Of a DNA stretch of 64,000 nt, positions 39,725 through 51,200 are shown one piece after another. The stretch comes from CAVSIP01 sp963728075. GTDB taxonomy: Bacteria; Actinomycetota; Actinomycetes; JAFAQI01; DASSKL01. The stretch's first letter is position 1. Every line of letters begins with the position of its first letter. A program made the position numbers and the translations under genes. Below the pieces are notes generated by a model. That model ran no database searches, had not been told where the DNA came from, and saw nothing but the letters and a program-made list of their open reading frames with translations. The stretch lies in NCBI GenBank assembly GCA_963728075.1, contig CAVSIP010000005.1, positions 332,395-396,394 of the forward strand, written 5' to 3'.

Positions 39725-41513
39725 GCCGCGCTCCCGTGGCCGGGCGCCGGCGTCGAGCCTGGGTGGTCGAGGGCGGCGCGGATCTGCTCGGCGTGCGGCC
39801 CGGCCCACCACGGGGTGAGCACCGCCTGCACCGGCGGGGTGCGCCGGGCGAGCACGATCGCCTGCCCGACCGGAAGGGTGCGTAGCCGCTCGACCGGCAG
39901 GGCGGGCAACCGGCGCGGCGACACCGAGCCGGCTGGGCCGGCGGGGCCGTAGCTGCGGGTGTGCACCTGGTCGTCGACGTCACCGGCGAGCCGGCTGATC
40001 CGGGCCAGGTCGTCGGCGTGCGCCAGCCCGCCGAGGACCACCTTGGTGGTGCTCGCGTCCCACATCGCGTCCGCGCCGGCCGGCCCCCACCGGGCGCGGG
40101 CCTGGGCGAGGGACTGCAGCACGCAGACGGTGGTCACGCCGGACCCGCCGCCGTCGGCGAGCAGGTTGGGTAGCGACGGGATCGGCGCGATGTTCGCTGC
40201 CTCGTCCAGCAGCAGGGTCAGCGGCGGGTCGAGCCGCCCGCCGTGCATGGTGGCGGCCTGCCGCCGGGCGGCGTCGACGAGGTCCTCGACCAGCGCGGTG
40301 ATCAGCGGGGCGACGGTGAGCTGCGCGCCGGTGGTGCCGAGCAGGTACAGCGTGCCGCCGTCGGCGAGGAAGGCGGCGGTGTCGAACTGCTGGTCCGCCG
40401 GTGGGGAGCAGGCGTCGAGGACGCGCGGGTCGGCGAGCGCGTCGACGGCGCGGCGGACGCCGGCCCACACCGAGTCGCGGGTGCGCGGGTCGGCGCCCGC
40501 CTGCGCGACCAGCTCCTCCGCCCAGCCCGGCGCGGCGCCGGTCGCGGTGCGCAGGATCCGCACCGGTGCGGGGTCAGCAGGGCGGGCGACCCAGCCGAGC
40601 ACGTCGCGCATGCTCGCGTCGTCGAGCGCGGCGGCATGCAGGTAGCAGCGCAGCACGGCCTCGGTCATCTGCTGCCAGAACGCGCCGTCGGTGACGTTGC
40701 CGGTGTTCAGCTGCGCGCCGGCGGCCAGCGCCCGGGCGCGGGCGATCGCGGTCAGCGGGTCGGCGCAGCCGCGTTGCGGCGCCCAGCGCAGCCGCGGCAC
40801 CGCGTCGCCGGCAAGGGCTTGCGGGTCGAACACCGCGACCGGTCCGCGTTGCTCGCGTAGCCGCAGGGTGTGGTGCAGCGTGTCGGCGCGGGTCGCGGTG
40901 ACCAGCGTCGGTCCGGGTGCCTCGATCGTCTGCGGGATGATCAGGTGCACGCCCTTGCCGGACCGGGGCGGGCCGAGGTAGAGGTAGGAGTCCTCGGCCG
41001 CGCCGTACAGCCGCTGCCTCGAGCGCAGGTCTCGCCCCAGGTACAGCCCGGGTGCGCCGCCGCGGTCGCGGGTGCGGCGCCGGCCGATGCTTCGGCCGCG
41101 GTTGCGGGCGGCGGTCGCGGACAGGGTGCGGCGAACCTCCCCGGCGGAGGCGAACCCGCGCCGCCCCTTCACCCGCGCGACCACGGCGAGCACGGCGAAC
41201 CCGAGGCCGGCCGCGGCGGCGAGCACCACGGCGGTCGCCGCGTACAGCAGCGGCGCGCCGCCGAGCGCCGGGCGGACCGCGGCAGGGAACGCGGCCGCCG
41301 GGTCACCGACGTGGTGCCGCCAGCCGAGCGCGGCGCGGGCCGCGGCCGGCAGCGAAAGCGGCAACCCGTGGCCGGTGTGCGCAACGCGGCGAGCTGCGCC
41401 GCCGCCCACACCGGCACCGACACCACCGCGACCAGGGCGAGCAGCGCGACGAGCAGCAGCTCGACCGGGTGCAGGTCGCCGTACCCGTCGCCGGTGGCGC
41501 GCCCGGCCCTCAC
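39721..41513 (-). CDS. TraG/VirD4-like coupling protein (one apparent frameshift)
   Basis: A P-loop ATPase that links DNA substrate to the secretion channel. GTG 41513 (GTGA overlap) starts RAGRATGDGYGDLHPVELLL and a transmembrane helix; near 41390 the frame must change by one base to continue HTGHGLPLSLP. A second helix follows (LLYAATAVVLAAAAGLGFAV), then Walker A LYLGPPRSGKGVHLIIPQ, Walker B LTLLLDEAANI with ADGGGSGVTTVCVLQSLAQA, and a C-terminal GPHAEQIRAAL. About 597 residues if the frame is restored; as read, the ATPase part is intact but detached from the first helix. Confidence 0.82.
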
Positions 41514-42448
41514 GCCGCACCGCCCGCGTCCGGTCGGGTCGCGCCGACCAGTGACGCCGAGGCCAGGTCGACCGGTTCGACGCGGACCAGCGCGCCGGTG
41601 TGCGGCGCGTCGACCATCCGCCCGCCGCCGAGGTAGATGCCGACATGGTCCACGCCGCGCGGGCCGGTGCCGAAGAACAGCAGGTCGCCGGCGACCGGGG
41701 TCGCGCCGGCGGGCAGCGCGGGTCCGGCGTCGTACTGGTCCTGCGCGACCCGGGGCAGCGCCAGGCCGGCGGCGGCGTAGGCGTACTGCACCAGTCCGGA
41801 GCAGTCGAACCCGCCCGGCTCCGCGCCGCCCCATATATAAGGAGTGCCGACCTGGGCGAGCGCGGTGCGGACGGCGAGCTGCGCCACCGGCCCGCCCGCT
41901 ACCGGGCCGGTGAGCGGGGCGGTGCCGTAGCGGGCGGCCCAGCCGAGGACGGCGGCCGCGTAGCCGGCGGACGCGGCCTGGCAGGCGGGGCCGGTGTTGC
42001 CGCAGTTGTAGCCGATCAGCGCGGCGCGCGGGTCGGCGGCGGCGCCGAGCGCGCACAGGTAGTCCGCGGCGGCGGGGATGGCGTCGGCCGGGTCGAGCGG
42101 GTCGGCGCGGCCGTCGCCGTCACCGTCGACGCCGTACGCGGCCCAGGTGGCGGGTTCGAACTGCATCGGGCCGACCGCGCCGGCCGGGGACGGGCCGGGG
42201 TCGCGGCCGTGGTCGGACTCGACCTTGCCGACGCCGGCGAGCAGCGGCCAGGCAAGCCCGGGGCAGCGTTGCGCCGCCTGCTCGTACAAGCGCAGGTACG
42301 GCGGCGGGATGTCGCCGGTCGCGGCGCTGGTCGCGGTTACCGGCGCGGGGGCGGCGGCCTGCACCCCGGCGACGAGGACGCTCACGCAGCCACCGGCGGT
42401 GGCGGCGAGCCCGAGGGCGGCACGGCGCGCCCAGCTGCCGGCGGTCAC
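41510..42448 (-). CDS. Bifunctional wall hydrolase: lytic transglycosylase plus NlpC/P60
   Basis: 312 residues. A signal/anchor helix (RRAALGLAATAGGCVSVLVAG), a lysozyme-like transglycosylase domain with the catalytic Glu in GVGKVESDHG and GAVGPMQFEPATWAAYG, then NlpC/P60 with Cys in GGFDCSGLVQYAY and His in GVDHVGIYLGGG. Wall hydrolases of this build open the peptidoglycan for conjugation channels of Gram-positive bacteria. GTG 42448 overlaps the previous stop; the frame is open further upstream only by chance. Confidence 0.85.
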   Translation of the reverse strand: MTAGSWARRAALGLAATAGGCVSVLVAGVQAAAPAPVTATSAATGDIPPPYLRLYEQAAQRCPGLAWPLLAGVGKVESDHGRDPGPSPAGAVGPMQFEPATWAAYGVDGDGDGRADPLDPADAIPAAADYLCALGAAADPRAALIGYNCGNTGPACQAASAGYAAAVLGWAARYGTAPLTGPVAGGPVAQLAVRTALAQVGTPYIWGGAEPGGFDCSGLVQYAYAAAGLALPRVAQDQYDAGPALPAGATPVAGDLLFFGTGPRGVDHVGIYLGGGRMVDAPHTGALVRVEPVDLASASLVGATRPDAGGAA

Positions 42449-42834
42449 GGGGTCACCACCGCGGGTGTCCACCTGCCGCCGGTGCCGGTGAGCCGCACCC
42501 GCAACGCCACCGGGACGGATGCGCCGGTGCGGGTGGTGAGGGTGCCGACCAGCCGGACGATCACCGTGTCCGGGCTGGCGGGGTAGCCGGCGGCACCGGT
42601 AACGGTGAGCAGTCCGCAGCCGTCCGCGCGTGCCGCGGCGTCCTGGTCGCAGGCCAGCTGGGCGGTGGCGGCGTCGACGGCCAGCAGGGTCAGCCCGGCC
42701 GGTGCTGGATCCGCCAGGACCGCGTTGGCTGGGTGGGTGCGGTGCCGGGCCGGGAGCAGCGGTGCGGCGAGCATCCCGGCGGCAGCGACGACCCCCGCCG
42801 CCGCGGCGGCGGCCAGGGGGCGGCGGCCGGTCAT
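42445..42834 (-). CDS. Secreted/anchored protein of the secretion operon
   Basis: 129 residues. One N-terminal hydrophobic helix (PLAAAAAAGVVAAAGMLAAPLL) and a compact extracytoplasmic domain of about 90 residues (LTLLAVDAATAQLACDQDAAA, VIVRLVGTLTTRTGASVPV). This size and layout fits a small VirB8-like or channel accessory protein, but nothing specific is recognised. It is coupled to the VirB4-like gene by ATGA and to the wall hydrolase by GTGA. Confidence 0.6.
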   Translation of the reverse strand: MTGRRPLAAAAAAGVVAAAGMLAAPLLPARHRTHPANAVLADPAPAGLTLLAVDAATAQLACDQDAAARADGCGLLTVTGAAGYPASPDTVIVRLVGTLTTRTGASVPVALRVRLTGTGGRWTPAVVTP

Positions 42835-43973
42835 GACCGCATCGCCGCGTCGGTGTCGACCAGGTCGACCTCGTCGGGGGCGAGCATGTGGTCGACGACC
42901 GCACCGTGCCCGCCGACCAGCCACAGCGCCCGGTGCCGAGGCAGCCGGCACACCCAGTCGGTCTCCACCCCGGTCAGCCCGAGCAGGTCGGCGGCGGCTG
43001 CCCGCTCTCCCGGCGCCTGCCGGTACACGACCTTCGTCTCCGCGTCGGCGAGCAGGCCACGGGCGCGGGCGGCGGTGGCGGTGCCCGCGTCCGCCTGCCC
43101 GGACAGGTCCGACAGCCGGTGCACCACCGTGATCAGCGCGATGCCGTGCCGGCGGGCGAGCTTGCTCACCGCCTGCAGCCAGCCGGTGGTGGCCGCCGAG
43201 TGCAGCAGCGCCCACGCCTCGTCGACCAGCAGCAGCCGCCGCCGTGACGACCCCGCCTCCAGCACCGCGGACAGCCACTGCCCGGCGCAGACCATGACCG
43301 GGATCAGCCCGTCCCCGCCGTGCACCGCGGACAGGTCCACCACCACCCCCGGGCCGTCCGGGTCCAGGTGGACGGTGGAGCGGGCGTCGACCATGCCGGC
43401 GAGGTCGCCGTCGAGCAGCCGGCGCAGCTCGAGCGCAGCCGGGCGCACCGCGGCCGCCAGCCGGTCCGTCGTGGTCGCCAGCTGCGCGGCCATCGCCGCC
43501 GACGGAGCGAGCAACTTCTCGGCGACGTCGCCGAGCACCGGCTCACCGCCCAGCTCGGTGACCGCGGCGGTGATGCCGGCACGTTCCTCCGCGGAGAGGT
43601 CGCGCCCAAGCCCGCCACCGGCGAGCGCGGCGACCACCCCGGCGCGGGCGCGGGTCACCGCATCCCGGTTGACCGGTCCGGGGGGCGGGTCGAGCGGGTT
43701 GACCCGATGCTGCCCGCCCGGCGCCAGCCGCACATGCGCCAACCCGGCCGCGTCGGCCAGCGGCGCGTACTCCCCTTTCGGGTCGAGCACGAACGCCTGC
43801 CGGCCGCAGGCGAGCTGGCGGCGCAGGTAGGTCTTGACCAGCGCCGACTTGCCGGTGCCGAGCTGGCCGAGCACCACCATGTTCGGGCTGGACACCACCC
43901 CGGCCGCGTAGCACTCCCACGGGTCGTAGGCGAACGCGGTCCCGCCGGCGAGCTGGTTCACCCCGATCAGCAC
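42831..43973 (-). CDS. VirB4-like conjugation ATPase (N-terminal end frameshifted)
   Basis: 380 residues in the clean frame from GTG 43973. Walker A VVLGQLGTGKSALVKTYL, Walker B RRRLLLVDEAWALLHS, and TVVHRLSDL are those of VirB4/TraE ATPases that energise the channel. The true start is probably GTG 44074 (overlapping the previous stop): SGPLRLPALTADHPALAGR, YPWQVSAH and AGVLIGVNQLAGG are found in three successive frames between 44074 and 43960, so two indels cut off about 35 residues. The motor domain itself is intact. Confidence 0.82.
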   Translation of the reverse strand: MLIGVNQLAGGTAFAYDPWECYAAGVVSSPNMVVLGQLGTGKSALVKTYLRRQLACGRQAFVLDPKGEYAPLADAAGLAHVRLAPGGQHRVNPLDPPPGPVNRDAVTRARAGVVAALAGGGLGRDLSAEERAGITAAVTELGGEPVLGDVAEKLLAPSAAMAAQLATTTDRLAAAVRPAALELRRLLDGDLAGMVDARSTVHLDPDGPGVVVDLSAVHGGDGLIPVMVCAGQWLSAVLEAGSSRRRLLLVDEAWALLHSAATTGWLQAVSKLARRHGIALITVVHRLSDLSGQADAGTATAARARGLLADAETKVVYRQAPGERAAAADLLGLTGVETDWVCRLPRHRALWLVGGHGAVVDHMLAPDEVDLVDTDAAMRS

Positions 43974-44070
43974 CCCGGCCCGCGGCAGGGTGCGCGCTGA
44001 CCTGCCACGGATACACGACCGGCGAGTGCCGGGTGGTCAGCGGTCAGCGCCGGCAGCCGCAGCGGGCCGC

Positions 44071-45027
44071 TCACCCGGCCCTCCCCACGACGTGCGCCGC
44101 AGCGCGGTCCGGGTCGTCGACCCGGCGCAGCCCGCTCATCCGGTCGGCGGCGCGGGTCGGCGCGGTCACCGACGCGGTGTCGGCGGGCACCGCGACCGCG
44201 AGCACCTCCCGGGCGGTGGCCAGCACCCGGGTCGTGGTCGGCTGCACCAGCTCCCGGTCGCCGCCGGACCAGCCCGCGACGTAGGGCACCGTGTAGTCGC
44301 CGGCGTCCAACCCGTGCGCGGCGCAGACGACGTAGGCGACCGACTCGGCTTCCACCTCCGCGCGGGCGCGGGTGAACCCGGCCGGCAGCTCGTCCGGGCG
44401 GTGCAGCAGCACGTGCGCGAGCTCGTGCGCGAGCGTCTTCACCGACTGCGCGCCGGTCAGGTCGCTGCGCAGCACCACCGACCGGTCGGCGAAGTCGGTG
44501 CGGCCGTTCGCCGGCGCGATGTCGGCGTAGCCGAAGGTGTAACCGGCCGCCTCCACCTGGTCGAGCAGGCGCTCCCACACCCCGAACGGGGCGCTGCCGG
44601 CCAGCAGCTCCGGGCGGACCTCCTCCAGAGGCTCGCCGTCGGTCTGGCTGACGTCGAAGACGTGCGTGACGCGGAACCCGCGCAGCACGCCGCGGCGTCG
44701 CTCGCCGGCTCGCGGTCGCCGGTTCGCTCGGCATCGCGGCGTCGCGGCGGCGGGCGGTGACCGGGGCGAGGATCGCGATCCCCTTCTCGCCCTTGCGTAC
44801 CTGCCGGCCGAGCTCGCGCCAGGTGTGGTAGCCGGCGACCCGCGTCGCGTCCGGGCGCTGCACGGCTGATCAGCAGCACGTTGTTCGGGCTGTACCGGTG
44901 GAACCGGGCGGCGACGGTGAGCATCCGCCGCCACGCCGGCCCGTCGACCAGCGCGTCGACCGCCGTGAGCAGCTCTGCGTGCACCGCGGCGCAGCCGGTC
45001 GCCGCTGGCCGCGGCCCGCCCGGTCAT
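44071..45027 (-). pseudogene. ArdC-like antirestriction protein/zinc protease, frameshifted
   Basis: The full ArdC layout is present but split. ATG 45027 starts TGRAAASGDRLRR; VHAELLTAVDALVDGPAWRR and FHRYSPNNVLLISRAA follow in another frame (ssDNA-binding N domain); DATRVAGYHTWRELGRQVRK in a third; then GVWERLLDQVEAAGYTFGYA and the zinc site SVKTLAHELAHVLLHRP (HExxH) in a fourth stretch. Three frame changes are needed. ArdC protects incoming single-stranded DNA in the recipient. Confidence 0.7.
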
Positions 45028-46466
45028 GCCGCACCGCCGAACCGCAGCCTGCACAGCGGCAACGTCGCCGCCAGCCCCAGGTCGATGCTGGCCGTGCAAC
45101 GGGCGGACCGTCGAGCGCGGCGCCGCCGCCGCGTCCCGCACCGCGCGCGCACGACTCGGTCCAACTCGGCCGATGAGGTGGCCGTGCAGGTGAGCACGGC
45201 AGCGAGGCGGTGGGTGGCGTGGCCGGCGACGAGCTCGGCGTCATGCCCGGCCGACTCGGCGACCGCCCGGTCGGCGGCGGCGCTGGCCGGCAGGCCGAGG
45301 CGGGCTCGGTCCGCCCGGTCCAGCTCGGCCTTGGTGCGGGCGGCCCGGGCGTGCCGGCGCGGCCGCTCGGCGGCACCGCGCCAGGTGCACCGCGAACGTC
45401 CACGCGCCGGCCGGCGGGGTCGCGACCAGCAGCGCGGACAGCCAGTTCGCCGGCACCGGGCTGCCGGGCCAGGCGGTCACCGCGAAACTGCGATGCCAGC
45501 AGTCGTCGGTGCGCAGCTGATCCCATGCCGGTACGCCGGCTGACCGCCCCGGCGCCGGCACCCGCCGGCGTGCCGTCGAGACTGAGCAGCCGGCGCAGCA
45601 CCCCGGCGACGGCGTCGGTGACGAGCGGGCGGGCGACGAGCTCCGCGGCGAGCAGCTGCCCGGCGACGTCCCGCGCCCGCGCGACCGCGTCGGCCGCGTC
45701 GCGGACCGCGCGCAGCCGCACCGCGAGCAGGCTGTCCCGGCGGACCGTCGCCGCGTCCACGATCGGCTCAGCCCGGCGAGCTCGTCGGTCGCCTGCTCGA
45801 CGCGGCCGGCGACCCATGCCGGGTGGCCGCCAGGTCCGACTCGACCGCGCTCACCCGCTCCAGCACTGGACCCGGCCGAGCCCGCGGTCGCGCTGAGCGA
45901 TCGCGGCCAGCGCGCGTCCCCAACCGGCGACCAGCCGGTCCTGCCCCTCCGGGTCGAGCAACCCGAACCGGTCCGCGCCGGCGACGGTGAACAGCAACGT
46001 CCCGGCGGTCGACCGGCGTTCGCGGACCAGCGCGACCGGGCGACCCCGCCCGGCTCGGTCACGTCGAACACGGTCAGCCGGCCACACTCCGGCGGCAGCC
46101 GCAGCCGACGCCCCTCCTCCCAACCGGCCTCCCCGGCCAGCGACGCGTGCGGGATCCGCGCGGTCCAGCGGGTCGTGCCCGAACCGGTCGCCTGCCCGTG
46201 CCGCGACGGCCGGGCTGATCCAGCTGCATGAGCGGCCGGCCAGCTACCGGCAGCAGCGTGCAGGCCGCGGCGAGGAGGAGCGGGCACGCGCCGACCGGTA
46301 GCCCGGCTCGCATCGCCAGCAAGCCGACGCTGCCCAGCAGCCCGGCGGCGAGGATCGCCAGCCGCGGCAAACCCAGACCCAGCCACACCCCGGCCGGAGC
46401 CGCGGTGCTGAACCGGTAGGCCGTCGGCTCCGCCGGACCGCGGGTCTCTGCTGTCGCGGTGGTCAT
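45024..46466 (-). pseudogene. SCO6880-type secretion protein, heavily frameshifted
   Basis: ATG 46466 starts TTATAETRGPAEPTAYRF and two helices (LGLPRLAILAAGLLGSVGLL). Conserved pieces then appear in alternating frames: TRWTARIPHASLAGEAGWEE, STAGTLLFTVAGADRFGLLD, HPAWVAGRVEQATDELAGL, RDSLLAVRLRAVRDAADAVA, VPAWDQLRTDDCWHRSFAV and a final LPLCRLRFGGAA. At least seven frame changes occur in 1443 bp. The pieces fit the actinobacterial SCO6880-like channel protein family of about 480 residues that precedes VirB4 in these operons. Confidence 0.68.
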
Positions 46467-46472
46467 GCCGGC

Positions 46473-47575
46473 TCACCGCCGTCGGTCTTGGCAGCTGGCG
46501 CCGAACCGTTCGGTGACCGCGGCGCCGGTGGCGTAGCCGCGGCAGCGGCGGTCGCGGACCGCGACCGCCATCGCGACCAGGTCGGTCCGGCCGGACATCG
46601 CACCACCCGCCAGCCGTGCGGCCGGGTGCGGCACCGCCATCAGCAGCTGCCCGGAGTGCCGGCGCACCGCGGTCGCCATCGCCGCGCCGGTACCGGCGGC
46701 GACGCTCGCCTCCACCACATGCGGCAGCAGCCGCAACGTCATCGGCAGCCCGAGCGTGCCGAGGAACAGCAGCGCCAGCCCGACCGCGACCTGGTCGATA
46801 CCGCCAGCGAGACCGTCCGCCGGGATCAGCCGAGCGCCGCGGCGGCCAGCACCATCACCACCGTGATCACCAGCTGGGCGAGCACCACCGCGGCCAGCAC
46901 CTCGAGCAGCCGGCGGGTCCAGCGGGCCGTCGCGGACCAGAACAGCCCGGCCAGCGCGAGCGGAATGAACGCCGCCAGCAGATACACAAGCGCCGCGCGC
47001 ACCGCGAGCTCGATCCAGATGACGAACGACAGGAACGCGGTGACCAGCACGACGAACACCAACGCCGCCCCACCGGTACCGGGCACACCGGTGCCGGTCA
47101 CGCCGAGCACGTGCCGCATGCGGTCAAGGGCGGTCCCGAACCCGGCTGGCCCGCCGATGCCCAGCCGCACCACCAGCGCGCAGCAGCCGTTCACCAACGC
47201 CAGCAGCAGGCCCAGCACGGCACGGGAGGCGAGCAGCGCCGGCCCGACCGCCAGCGGAATAAGCACCCCGCGCCGGAGGGCAGCAGCGGGGCGACCGGCC
47301 ATCACCTCGGCGGCCACACCCAGCAGCAGCACCGGGATCGACAGCGTCGCGGCGACCGCGAGCATCGCCTTCCACGGCGCGTCGAACCAGCCGCCCAGTT
47401 CTACCTGCGTCGTGGCCAGCAGCGCATTGGTCATCCCGTCGAACGCCCACCCGGCGATCGACTGCACGCCGCCGGTCAGCACGCGTCCGAGAGCGGACAG
47501 GATCGACCCGGCGATGTCGACGTGCGGCAGCGGTATCGGAATCGGGATGCCGATGCCCGGGGCGGCGGCGGGCAT
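46473..47575 (-). pseudogene. VirB6/TrbL-like channel membrane protein, frameshift near 46828
   Basis: ATG 47575 opens PAAAPGIGIPIPIPLPHVDIAG, followed by about six helices (PWKAMLAVAATLSIPVLLLG, AALVFVVLVTAFLSFVIWI, LLEVLAAVVLAQLVITVVMV). The frame stops at 46826 after VLAAAALG; the next frame continues without a break in sense as LIPADGLAGGIDQVAVGLAL, LLFLGTLGLP and MTLRLLPHVVEASV to 46473. One indel thus splits a roughly 367-residue protein; the first 249 residues could still be made. Polytopic proteins of this type form the inner channel. Confidence 0.72.
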
Positions 47576-47853
47576 CAGTGCACCGTCCCGCCGACCGCGA
47601 ACGCAAAGTTCACCACCGCGACCGCGGCGCCGGCGACCAGCGCGCCGACCGCGCCGCCGAAGCACATCGTCCGGCCGTGCTGCGCCGACGCGTAGTGACC
47701 CATCCGGGAGCCGAACCCCCACGTCGCGGCACCGATCAGCACAGCCGCGACGCAGGCGAGCAGCACCCACGTCATCAGCCCGCCGATCAGCTGGGACAGC
47801 TGCGCCGTCCCGGGCAGGTTCGAGTTCGGATCAACAGCAATTCCGAGCAACAT
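47575..47853 (-). CDS. Small two-helix membrane protein, VirB2/TrbC-like (DUF6112)
   Basis: 92 residues. N-terminal GIAVDPNSNLPGTAQLSQLIGG, then helices LMTWVLLACVAAVLIGAATWGFG and GGAVGALVAGAAVAVVNFAFAVGG. This is the layout of VirB2-type pilin-like proteins that open actinobacterial secretion operons. ATG 47853 has GGGAGG eight bases upstream. First gene of the operon, 53 bp downstream of iteron site B. Confidence 0.72.
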   Translation of the reverse strand: MLLGIAVDPNSNLPGTAQLSQLIGGLMTWVLLACVAAVLIGAATWGFGSRMGHYASAQHGRTMCFGGAVGALVAGAAVAVVNFAFAVGGTVH

Positions 47854-48246
47854 GGCCGCGCCTCCCGCGCATCGAGCGAACAGAGGCGGCCAGAGTCGAA
47901 GGCGACCATCACCACGAACGTCACCAGATGCGCCGACGGCCTAGGCAAAGGCGAGCAAGGCGCCGGTGGTGACGGGCGGTCCCGGCTCAAGTGCGCGTCG
48001 AGGCCACCGGCCCTCGCGGTATCCGTACCCGCACTCCCCGGCCCCAGAGTCGGTCTCACCGCGCGTCCTACTCCGGCGCGGCCGATTCGCGCCGACCACG
48101 GGAACGTCCTCAGCCGGCCGGCTCGACAACCTCACACCACCCGATCAGATCTGGCATTCCCGATCGGTTCAGGCTCCGGACATTGGGGCACGGAAGTGAC
48201 GCCTACAAGCCACTCGAGTGCAAGCCGAGCTTCGCGTTTGATCGCC
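47854..48246. other. Intergenic region between the secretion operon and the helicase gene
   Basis: Contains the operon promoter region and iteron site B (47906-47926), and an isolated half unit (TCACCAC on the minus strand) near 47970. GC content falls toward the helicase gene. No gene is recognised in the rest. Confidence 0.5.
47906..47930 (-). promoter_or_regulatory. Iteron site B
   Basis: Two units, TCACCACGAACG and TCACCA(GATGCG), preceded by CCA. The first 21 bases are identical to a stretch in site C (62250-62270). It lies 53-73 bp upstream of the first gene of the secretion operon, with the same sense orientation as site A. Confidence 0.65.
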
Positions 48247-51200
48247 TTATGGGCTGCCGATGACTCGCATGGTCGCCGCTGCGGTCTCGGCGAGGTAGGT
48301 CTGTGTGCTGCCGAGCAACTCAGATTGGCTGTTAGTGAACCCGGAGACAGACAGTCCTGGCTGTACAAGCACCACGTGGAGTCGCGGCTGCAGCGACGGA
48401 AGTTGGTGCATGAGGTCTACGAGGTCTGTGACGGCGCCGCGTTCCAGACCGCTCCGGCGCTGCTGTGCAATTCGATGTCGCTCTCGTCGTATCAGTCGGC
48501 GGAGCATTTCTTCGGGCTGTCGTCTCCACACGGCGCTGCGCATCGCCTGACCACAGAGCTCATAAAGGTCACCGACCCGCTGGCCGACGGTGCCGCCAGT
48601 GGCGTACTTGCAGTGGAAGAGCGTGATTTCTAGGTAGTTCCCGTCTGCGGTGGAGAGCGCGACAAGGTCGGCGACCTCGCCCTTCCCGTCGTCGTCGACG
48701 ATGACCGCGGCGCCGGACTGCGCAAGGAGCCAGTCAAGGGTGCGACCTTGGATTGTGGCCGGATCCGCGCTGGGCCCTCTGGACTCCTTGTTTAGGGCAA
48801 TACCGGCCCAGTCCCAGGCCTCAAGGTCGCTGGGGTCGATCCGGAGGGCGTCGCGGCGCGAGCGAAAGAGGACGCCGGGAGGGGACACGATTGCGTCGCC
48901 GCTCATGAGAACGACGAGGCCGACGGCGGACAGGAACGCTGCAGCGTCCATGGTTCGCCTTCCAGTTTCCACGGTCAGCGGCAGGCCATCGAGGCTGCGC
49001 GCCGACATGCCGTCAGCTGTCAGCATCAGCGCGAAGGCGCGCGACCACTCCTCGGCGCTGATCGTGAACTGAAGTTGATCACCGGCCGCACCAGCGACGG
49101 CGAGGTCGAGTTCGTACAGGTTGGCAGCTTTGCCATCAGCGACGAGCCGCAGCGCGTCGCTAGTGTTCACGAGCACGTCGGTCGGCCATTCCAGCGCAAG
49201 CGGCACCAAGTCATCGGGCCAGTTGTCCAGTGTCTCCGGCTGGATGAAGTTCTTCTTCATCTCCGAGACCTCAATGTTTGCGTCGGTGACAAGGCCGCCG
49301 ATGTGATCACACCACTCGGTCCAGTGCTTGATGTGCCTCGCGGCCTGATACGACCAGATCCTCCCCTTGATGCTCGCTCCTGCGGTCGTCCTTTCTCCGT
49401 CTGTGAAGCCGGTGACGAAGATGTTCGTCTGGACCTTCGTCGCCTGCTCGGCGGCGGGGAATCCCGCAGTGACGTCCGCGCCTGAGTGCATCGAAAAGCG
49501 CCGGGCTCGGTTGTAGATGTCCAGCACACCGACGTTCGTCGGCACCGGCCGCTGGATTCGTCCAAACACCCGGAACACTTGCTCGCCCTTGACCAGGCGC
49601 GAGCCAGGGCAGAGCAGCTCTGCTTCGTCCTCGAACACGCCACCTAGGCCCGAACTGTTGATGTACAACAGGCCGCGGCTGGCGTCCCAGTAGTAGATCC
49701 AGAGTTCGTGGACCACATCGGCGACGGGCGCATCGCTCCAGTCAGTGCCGGTGACGCGGCGCCGTGCAAACCAGAGCACGTGGTCTACGTGATTCACCGG
49801 AACGGGAACGGTCACCAGGTCGTCCGGGGCAACAGATGCGATGAGCCGGTCCGGTTGCCAGTCTTCGCAAGTGGTCGTGTAGACAACCGTACTCATCTTG
49901 GGCGCAACGCTGCTTGTTGCGATCACGGGGTCGCCCCCGAAGCGGTTCTCAAAAGCGCTGATCTCGCGCTGCTCCTCGACCGCCTCATACGAGAGCGCCT
50001 CGATCACATGGTTCCAGTCTGGGTCCTCGCTGTAGAGGCGACGCAGCTTGTGGTCAAGCAGTCGTTCATCTCTGGCGACAACAACGGTTGCGTCCCCGAC
50101 CGTCGGCTTGACCCTCGCGAACCTTCCCACCAATTGCAGAGTCGGACCGAGGCTCCGTTTTGGATCGTGAAGAGCGGCGATCTTCAGCTCCGGGAGGTCG
50201 AAGCCCTCACCCAGCATGTCGACACACACCACGATCCGAGCGGACCGGTCCCTGAGCCGACCGAGGGCCTCCCGGGCGGCTGGCCCGCCGATCCCCGTGT
50301 GGACCTGGACCGAGCCGAGGTCGGAGGCAAGACGTGCATACAGGGTATGCACGTCGGCAGCGCGAACGACGTTCCTGCATCGCGCCATGAGGAGATGATC
50401 CCGGCCGGCCTCCAAGTCCAGTCGGAGTGATTCGACCGCTGCCGCCGCGATCGCTTCGTCGGGGTTGATCAGATCAAAGACAGATCTATAGACAATGCGG
50501 CTGAATACGGCGTCCCGCTGCGCCTCCCGCAAGGGAAAGGAGTACACGAAGTCGCCACCGAGCGGTTGACCGTCCTCGCGGAAGGGGGTCGCCGTGAATT
50601 GGACAACCGGCTTGCCAGCGAAGTCATCCCGGATGCGGGACCAACTCGCAGCCCTAACGTGATGGGCTTCGTCGAAGAACACAGCGTCTAGTCCGGCGAC
50701 GAGAGCCGCTCTTGCCTCCGTCGAGCAGGCGGCAACGGCATTCGGTGTGCTGATCACAACGTTGCACCGATCGGCGAACGCCGCTGCCTCGCCACCATCC
50801 CGGATGCCGCCCCTAAGAGTGCCAACCACGGGCCGGGGCGTCCCCGCTGGAACGATCCCGAGTTGCGCCAGCAACCCGAGTGTCTCGAACTTGGTGGCCG
50901 TTTGAGTTCGCAGACTGTCGCCAGGAACCACGACCAGGAGCCGCCGAGGCGCCATCGCGACGGCGAGCGTCAGCATCGCCTCGGTCTTGCCAGTGCCGGT
51001 CGGCATAACAACCGTCGCCGGGCGGGTTGACGAGGTGGTGAGGTGCGCCACGACCGCATGGACAGCCCCGCGTTGGGCGCGGCGGAGGCCAGAAGCGTCC
51101 GCCCGGTCGTCGACCGGAAGGCTCACGGCGCCACGCCATGCCGCAGAGATCCTCCCCGGGTCCGGCAGTTCGAGATCGCGCCACCTTCTGCGGGACGCGT

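Noticed and set aside
47854..48246. Possible right end of the element or a tRNA near 48.1 kb
   Set aside because: No tRNA arms and no copy of the 43-nt attachment segment are present; iteron site B shows continuity with both sides.
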